Of a stretch of DNA of 64,000 nt, positions 58,300 through 64,000 are shown piece by piece. The notes beneath the pieces are model-generated. The model was not told the origin of the DNA. It was given only the letters and a program-made list of their open reading frames with translations, and ran no database searches. Numbering within the stretch: the first letter of the stretch is position 1; each line of letters starts with the position of its first letter. The translations under genes and the position numbers were made by a program. The DNA comes from Cryptomeria japonica. Lineage: Eukaryota > Streptophyta > Pinopsida > Cupressales > Cupressaceae. The DNA lies in assembly GCF_030272615.1 (NCBI RefSeq), contig NC_081410.1:122140640-122204639 (forward strand), in the 5' to 3' direction.

Positions 58300-60055
58300 A
58301 CAACATCATTTACTTGCTTGAGTGAGTTTTTTGGCTGGTTAGTGTTTACTATGGCAAGCTTGGCCTCGCTTTGATGGTATAACTGACCCCATCCTTGACG
58401 CATTTGAATTTGTTTGGCACTCATGAAGATAGCATCCCTGAGATACATATTACTGCTAAACATGACATCAAATGCAGCAAGTGGTATCATATCTGCTTTC
58501 ATCTCATTGACACATTTTGGATTAATATCAAATTTGATTTTTGTGGCTTTTTGTTATTTGGATTAATATCACATTCTGGATGATCATAACTATTTTAACC
58601 AATTCTGTTAATAATTTTTTTCAAAATCAAATCAGACGAGCTGATATCAACAAGCGCATTTGCCATGGTCTTCTTGATTCTTAAAAGCTTGCTTGTTTGA
58701 TTTCTTTTTTATTCTTTGCATGCCACTTTGGTAGCAGTGCCATCCTATCTATTGTCTACATTGGAACTATTCTCTATCTCCATTTTTCTTATAACAATGC
58801 CATGGGCTTCTAGGAGTACTCCTTAGCACAATTCTTGGGATGCACTCCCTGATGCAACTCTCAATATTTTTCATAGGTTTATCATTAAAACAACAACTGG
58901 AACGACTTTTTGGTTTTTTACAAACCTATTAGTCTGGCATTCTTCTTAACTTATACTCTTTGCAAAATTTGGATGGATGATTTTGCTCTTTCTTGGACTG
59001 ATTTGTTGATTGATTTTGTTTGGATGATTCTCCCTCACCTTGCTTCTTTTGTTCCTTCATGCATCATGCCTACACACATGCTTCATCAAGGTCCTTTGGT
59101 TTGCCATAGATGACTTGTCTCCTTATGTGTAAATGAAAACCAGCCTATGCTTGGTCAAATTGTCCTCATCTTTCAAGTCCAAACCCATCAACATGGCTTA
59201 TTCAAAGAATTTTGTAATATTATGCTGCACACTTCAACTATTGCCTCGTAAATGTTTGGTCAGTGCTATGCCCAGTATGGGAGGAATTAATTTTTAACAA
59301 CTATTTGAATTCATCCAACCTAGTTACAATTGTCTTTTTCTTCTTTTGTGAAGAAACTTGATATCATCAAATTAGAGTGCAACTCTCCATTCTGAGATGT
59401 GCAAAAGAAATCTTTGGTGCTGCAGTAACATTGTGCCTGCTAAAGTAAACCTTCATTTGTTTTTGACAACTTATCTAGAATTTCAGTGCTTACCTGCTTT
59501 CAAAAGCCTCTATATCATCTTTGTAAGGGGGATACTTGGATGATTTTATCTTAGTTTTTCCTTTGCTTCTCACAGGCCACTCCTCTTCATCTTTGAATTT
59601 ATTTTTGAACTTGTCTTCATCATGGGGCTTCTCCTCTTCTATACGATTTTTTTTTGGTAAGAGTATGAACAACCATCTCAATAGATGTTTGTTTCTTAGC
59701 CATGAGCTCCTGTTGCTTGGTTATGTTATGTTGCAGCTTCATTACATACTGCATATTTGATTCCAAGCTACGAGTTCTTCTTGCAAGATCCTTTGGCGAT
59801 TTTCCATACTTCTTGATTCCACTTTTGTAGTAAATTTTGATTTGTAAAGCTCAAATTCTTCTCTCTTTGATCATTTTACTGTCATGCAAATCAACCAAAC
59901 ACTATCGACAATAACCAAAAATTAAACTTACTTTGACACCAATATGAACTAGTTGGAAGTTATAGAACATAAGAATGTTCTTTTAATTGAATTCATCATC
60001 TAAAGGATAGTTTTGCATGCAAATTGTGTTAAGTTAGTGCTCTTTAGTTGTTGCC
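58300..60055. other. Intron sequence, nothing assigned
   Basis: No domain recognised on either strand. A short minus-strand frame (59681-59490) is Lys/Glu-rich without motif. Confidence 0.4.
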
Positions 60056-60146
60056 GTTGGAAACATAGTCTAAAAACTCGTGGACTCGCCACTGACTCGT
60101 GAGTCCATGGGAGCCATGAGTCGACTTGCCAAGGACTTGCGAGGCG

Positions 60147-60184
60147 AGTCCATCTGAAAGACTCGCGAGTCTTTCAGATGGACT
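60147..60184. repeat. 38 bp perfect palindrome
   Basis: Each half is 19 bp (AGTCCATCTGAAAGACTCG and its complement) with no spacer. It lies within the left terminal region of the MITE. Confidence 0.95.
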
Positions 60185-60366
60185 TGCGCGACCCAAAAAA
60201 AACTTCATGCAAGCTTTAAAAGTGAGTTTTATTTTTATTTTTTTGCCTTCATTTGGCGTAATTGAGGGAGTGAAATATCTCATGAAGGGTTTTTTTGCCA
60301 ATAGAAAAATTAGACCCGATGCCTATATAAAATAATAAAAGTATTTTTGGCCTCGCGGGAGCGCGC

Positions 60367-60436
60367 AAGGGGCACTGCCCCTTGATCTCGCAAGGGGCGA
60401 TGCCCCTTGACCCCAACTTGGGGGCACTGCCCCCAA
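60367..60436. repeat. Three consecutive GC-rich stem-loops
   Basis: AAGGGGCACTGCCCCTT (60367-60383), AAGGGGCGATGCCCCTT (60392-60408) and TTGGGGGCACTGCCCCCAA (60418-60436). All are perfect stems with 3 nt loops, inside the MITE. Confidence 0.95.
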
Positions 60437-61189
60437 ACCCCCTGTCAAAAAATATAGGGGGAAACTGCGCTGATGGAAGTAGTGAAAATTTAACCTCCGA
60501 GTCTGATTAGACTCCATATAACAACATAATTAGCATTGAAGGAATCTGGGTATTTAGATTTAGTATTTCAAATTTCAAATATTGCGTGTTTGTAAATCAT
60601 ATGACATGTGTAATGTTTCAATTATGGCTCTTATGTTCTCTAAATGCATTAATTTCTTTATGTTTTTTGGTAAAACTACGGTTTTTTTTTTTGCCGAGTC
60701 CTTGCCGAGTCTTTTGCGAGTCTTTCACGAGTCCGAGTCCGAGTCCAAATTTTTGGTTTGCTGAGTCCGTGGCGAGTCCGAGTTTTTAAACTTTGGTTGG
60801 AAATGAAAGAAATATTGCAATTTTTAGTTGTTGAAAATGAAACAAATATTGCAATGGCTGGAAAAGAAAAAATTTACAAACCAAACCAAACTTGACACAA
60901 GAAATTTATTTGGAAACCCTAGTGTGGGGTAATCCAACTGGAAGTGACAATAGTTCAACTTCTTCTCCTTATCCTGACCAAAACAATTACAAAAAGTTCA
61001 AAAAGATTATGCTACAACAGGCATCCTATTGTTATGCTCATTCGAAGTACTCTTTTCTCTATACTTCTTCCTAACAACCAAATGAATTCCTTTTCACTCT
61101 CTTACATGGAATTGAATTTGTGTTTCTCATTTATAGAATCTTTGGGAGGATCCTTTTATGCACCAAAGGGCTCTTGATTGACTTTCTGT

Positions 61190-61890
61190 GGAAGAGACAC
61201 CACTTTCTGATGTTACTATACCCATTCAGATTCCAGTGACAAAACAACTAGATTACCCGCTCAGATTCCAGTGACAAAACCACTAGATTAGACTGGGAGA
61301 AACCATTATCTGCAGAAAATACTGTGATGGACAATTCTATATCTGCTATCTGTAAAATGGGGAACCTCTACTTGACAATGACAAAACTGCCATTTGGAAA
61401 GTGTGAAACCGCCAGTTGACAAAGGTGCAACTACAGTCTGAAAAATGCAAAACTGCCAGTTGACAAGGACACAACTGCCATGTTATGCTTATAATTTTGT
61501 CATTTATATAAGCCTAAAGACAAATAGAAATAACATGACTTTTTGTGAAACAGTGGTTAAGGTCTTTCATTATTTGTGCCTTCTTTAATTAAATGTGAAG
61601 GAACTATTCTTGGGATCGTTTACCATGCATAGATGTATCTTTTCACTGACAAGTGCTACTAAACCACATTCAGCTTGTCACTGTAGAGAGCACCATCAGC
61701 TTTAATCAAATTTAGAAGAAAAATGGATTTATGACTTTAAGCATCAAAAAACTATTCTTGGGATTGTGTGCTATGTATGGATGTATACTTTCGACGAAAA
61801 GTGCTACTAAACAACATTCATCTTGTCACTATAGAGAGCAGTAGCACCATCAACTTTAATCAAATTTAGAGGAAAAAGGGCTCCACATTT
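61190..61890. repeat. Short tandem duplications in intron 1
   Basis: CTCAGATTCCAGTGACAAAA-CACTAGATTA is duplicated at 61226-61290 (about 35 bp). A ~147 bp unit with ACTATTCTTGGGAT, GTGCTACTAAAC and CTTTAATCAAATTTAGA is duplicated at ~61603-61730 and 61749-61880. Confidence 0.7.
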
Positions 61891-62238
61891 GAAGCATTTC
61901 AACAAATTTAAGAACATTGTGGAAGGTCCAGGTGCCTTTTAAGAATGTTTACCAGCTTTTATCCTTGTGAGATATAATTTTGAAGTACATATAATTAGAT
62001 CCTTATATGGTTTGATGGAAATGTAGTCGATGAATATACAGTTGATATACAAATTACTTTGTGGCTTGAATATTCTAAAATTAATCAAGAGACATTGCTG
62101 TAATTATTGAATTTCAATTTCAAATCTTCTTGCATTGCACTCAAGAATAAACCACAAACTTAAGCTGAATGACATATTTTAGAGAAAAGTACATCACATA
62201 ATTGTTGGCTCCAAATTAATGTTGTTGTTGATACATAG

Positions 62239-62496
62239 GTTTCCAAACGGCTAGAAAGGACTGGAATATATTTTAAGCGGTTGGGAGGGTTGGGTTTCTG
62301 GAGCCAGCTTGTGTGCACAGTCGTATCTGCTGTGATACTTGCTTTCTCAGCAGTCATTACTGGGAGCCCTACATCTCCACCAACATTTTACTTGACTGCT
62401 GGTGGAATTGCAGCAGCATTTATGTCTGTCTTCTGGTCTTTTGGGTACATTCGGCTATCTGAGCGTCTTCGGAAAAACGCAAATGATCCTGCAAAG
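62239..62496 (+). CDS. TIC21: TIC21/PIC1 exon 2 (two membrane helices)
   Basis: 86 codons after the acceptor ACATAG^GTTTCC, ending at DPAK before the donor GTAAAA (62497). It reads VSKRLERTGIYFKRLGGLGF, then a first hydrophobic helix (LVCTVVSAVILAFSAVITG), a short loop with GSPTSPPTF, and a second helix (AAAFMSVFWSFGYI) followed by RLSERLRKN. This is the most conserved part of the TIC21 family. The remaining helices would be encoded by exons beyond the right end of the window; I found none before 64000, so intron 2 exceeds 1.5 kb. Confidence 0.95.
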
Positions 62497-64000
62497 GTAA
62501 AAAGAGTGACAGATGTGTTAACTATTTCAGCCAAAACTTGTTTTAACTTTTTGGAAATAATTAATAAAATATAGATATTAGTGTGTAGCTAAGAAAAATT
62601 GCTGCAATATATTCTTTTTTATTGATTGTTGTCTCTAGTACAACATGTGTGTGCTATATTTAAGCAACACTGTTAGCTTTCACAAGCAAGAATTTTCATG
62701 TTGTGTGTTTTATTTGCAACATGAGCCTTTATGATAATATCTCTTAACAGTCATGATATTTCCATTGTCCATACTACTGCTTACAATGTTTCTGGATTTA
62801 ACTGTCTCAAGATTTTTAACATCAACTTTTCAGATGACACTGCATGACCCATCATCAAGAAGAAGAAACACGATAGATTGTAGATGACGCTTCTTAAAAG
62901 GAGGGAGAACCTGGAATGCAAAGCAAGATGGTGAGGACAAAGAAAAAAAAGAAAAAGTGGAAGAAAAGAGAGCAATACCAAATGATTAAAAAGTTAAAAA
63001 ACTACAGAGTAATTTAAGAAAAACCATGATAAATAGATTTAAAAGGGGGAAAAGTAAAACAAAAATAAGGAACCAATTAAAAAAGTAAAACCACATAGTA
63101 GGAGAATTCCAAAACTATCAATCCAAGGAGAAAGATATAATAAAAAGGCTTACTAACTGGATGAACAAAAGAGAATAAGAAAAAATGAGATCCCACATTC
63201 CTGTAGCCTTCTCTTTCCTGTCTTCTTAATTGCTTAGATCCTTCTTTTTTCATCTGGTCACTAAACCTTTTTTATTGTATCTTTATCCCAGGACTGATAA
63301 TTTTGGAATTCTTTTATAGCTTTGTGGTGTTCTTTCATAATTGGTTCCTTATTTTTGTTTTACTTTTTCCTGTTTTAATTTATTTTTCTCATGGTTTCTC
63401 TTTAATTTCTTTGTAGTTTTTAACCTTTTATATGTTTGGTGTTGCTGTCTTTTTATCCACTTTTATTTTTTGTCTTTGTCCAGTCTTCTTGTTTTCTCTT
63501 CCAGGTTGTCTCTTCTTTTAAGGAGCATTGTTTGCAATCTATCCTTTGTGTTTTTTCTTTCTGATGTTAGATCATGGTGTTTGATCTGAAACATTGACAT
63601 TAAAAATCTTGACATTGTTAAATCTGGAAATATTGTAAGAGATAATATCTCTGTTCGTGCATGTTATTGAATCGTATTGGATTTCCGAAAGTTATGCTAA
63701 TTGTCACAAAATCTATGATTATTGATTTGCAAAATTATTTCTCATCCTTGGCAGCTTCTTGGGCTGACAGAAAAATCCATTAGCAAATTACAGCAGAGAA
63801 ACCCTGATAAGATTCTTAAATATTAGTGTATAACTTGAAAATATGCTATGTACATGTTAGGTAGCAATGAATAGTCATATTCATTAATCTTTGAGATGCA
63901 CTACCTGAAACTATACCATGTACTTGTTAGGTAACAATGGACAGTCATATCTATCGAACTTTAAGATGTAAACAGGAATTGACCTGGTGCACTACAGGGC
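62497..64000 (+). other. TIC21 intron 2 (partial)
   Basis: It follows the exon 2 donor and contains the large inverted repeat at 62770-63660. I see no exon 3 before the window ends. Confidence 0.7.
62770..63660. repeat. Large imperfect inverted repeat (arms ~430 bp)
   Basis: The complement of 63200-62770 aligns along its length with 63215-63660. Shared landmarks are ATTGGTTCCTTATTTTTGTT, TTTTTAACxTTTT, CTTTGTCC, TTCCAGGTT-TC, TTTTAAG-AGC, CAATCTATC, and TTAAAAATCTTGA. Identity by eye is roughly three quarters. Both arms are pyrimidine-rich in the inward-to-outward sense and carry a CTGATG...GATC/GTCATC-TGAAA motif near the outer end. Confidence 0.8.

Larger units (their letters stand above)
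60064..60795. mobile_element. hAT-like MITE with ACTCG-rich inverted ends and GC hairpins
   Basis: 732 bp flanked by the 8 bp duplication GTTGGAAA (60056-60063 and 60796-60803). Terminal inverted repeats begin CATAGTCTAAAAACTCG and, as complement of the right end, CAAAGTTTAAAAACTCG. They continue as GACTCGCCAC-GACTC for about 35 bp. The 8 bp duplication and CAnAG-type ends fit the hAT superfamily. No transposase is encoded. It holds a 38 bp perfect palindrome (60147-60184) and three GC-rich hairpins (60367-60436). Confidence 0.85.
47339..62238 (+). other. TIC21 intron 1, 14.9 kb, with many insertions
   Basis: GT at 47339 and AG at 62237-62238; phase 0. It contains, in order: a tRNA-like relic, three ~210 bp tandem repeats, a hAT-like MITE, a LINE relic, a gypsy pol relic, a tRNA-bearing TRIM, a solo LTR, a Penelope-like relic and a second hAT-like MITE, each listed separately. 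Very long, transposon-filled introns are typical of gymnosperm genes. Confidence 0.9.

Noticed and set aside
63730-63830. Candidate TIC21 exon 3 after CTTGGCAG
   Set aside because: The acceptor looks good but the translation (LLGLTEKSISKLQ) does not resemble the conserved third segment of TIC21 and soon reaches a stop.

Overview
The window looks like nuclear DNA from a large, repeat-rich plant genome, most likely a conifer or other gymnosperm. The evidence is dense nested LTR retrotransposons, plant-type L1 LINEs with RNase H domains, a nuclear gene for a plastid envelope protein with a 14.9 kb first intron, and a Penelope-like element (PLEs are well known from conifers among plants). I see no bacterial, organellar or viral genome features. 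Species is not determinable from the sequence.

Region 1 (1189-30330) is one nested structure. A 5 bp target-site duplication (TGTAT at 1189-1193 and 30326-30330) encloses a minus-strand Ty3/gypsy retrotransposon of the Tat lineage. Its order is 5' LTR, tRNA-Trp-type primer site, long leader, gag, protease, RT, RNase H, second (archaeal-type) RNase H, integrase, polypurine tract, 3' LTR. Each LTR was later hit by a different plus-strand L1 LINE: LINE-1 (2518-10361) in the left LTR and LINE-2 (23870-30164) in the right LTR, each with its own 16-20 bp duplication. All reading frames are broken; in the LINEs the stops are almost exclusively TAG.

Region 2 (30331-42724) is intergenic. It holds AT-rich simple repeats, one unrecognised ORF, and a 5'-truncated LINE-3 (35912-39167, 16 bp duplication). 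LINE-3 carries a complete third reading frame (37110-38993) downstream of its RNase H. I consider this the most unusual coding feature of the window.

Region 3 (42730-45778) is a coding-free copia-type LTR element with 347 bp LTRs, an initiator-Met primer site and a 5 bp duplication.

Region 4 (about 46740 to beyond the right end) is the only host gene I can defend: TIC21/PIC1, plus strand. Exon 1 is 46994-47338 and exon 2 is 62239-62496, in phase; later exons lie beyond the window. A tandem palindrome CGTCAATTGACG sits in its promoter. The intron is packed with insertions: a hAT-like MITE, a LINE relic, a gypsy pol relic, a miniature LTR element (TRIM) with tRNA-like sequences inside its LTRs, a solo LTR, a Penelope-like RT/GIY-YIG relic, and a hAT-like MITE with strong hairpins. 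A large inverted repeat lies in intron 2.
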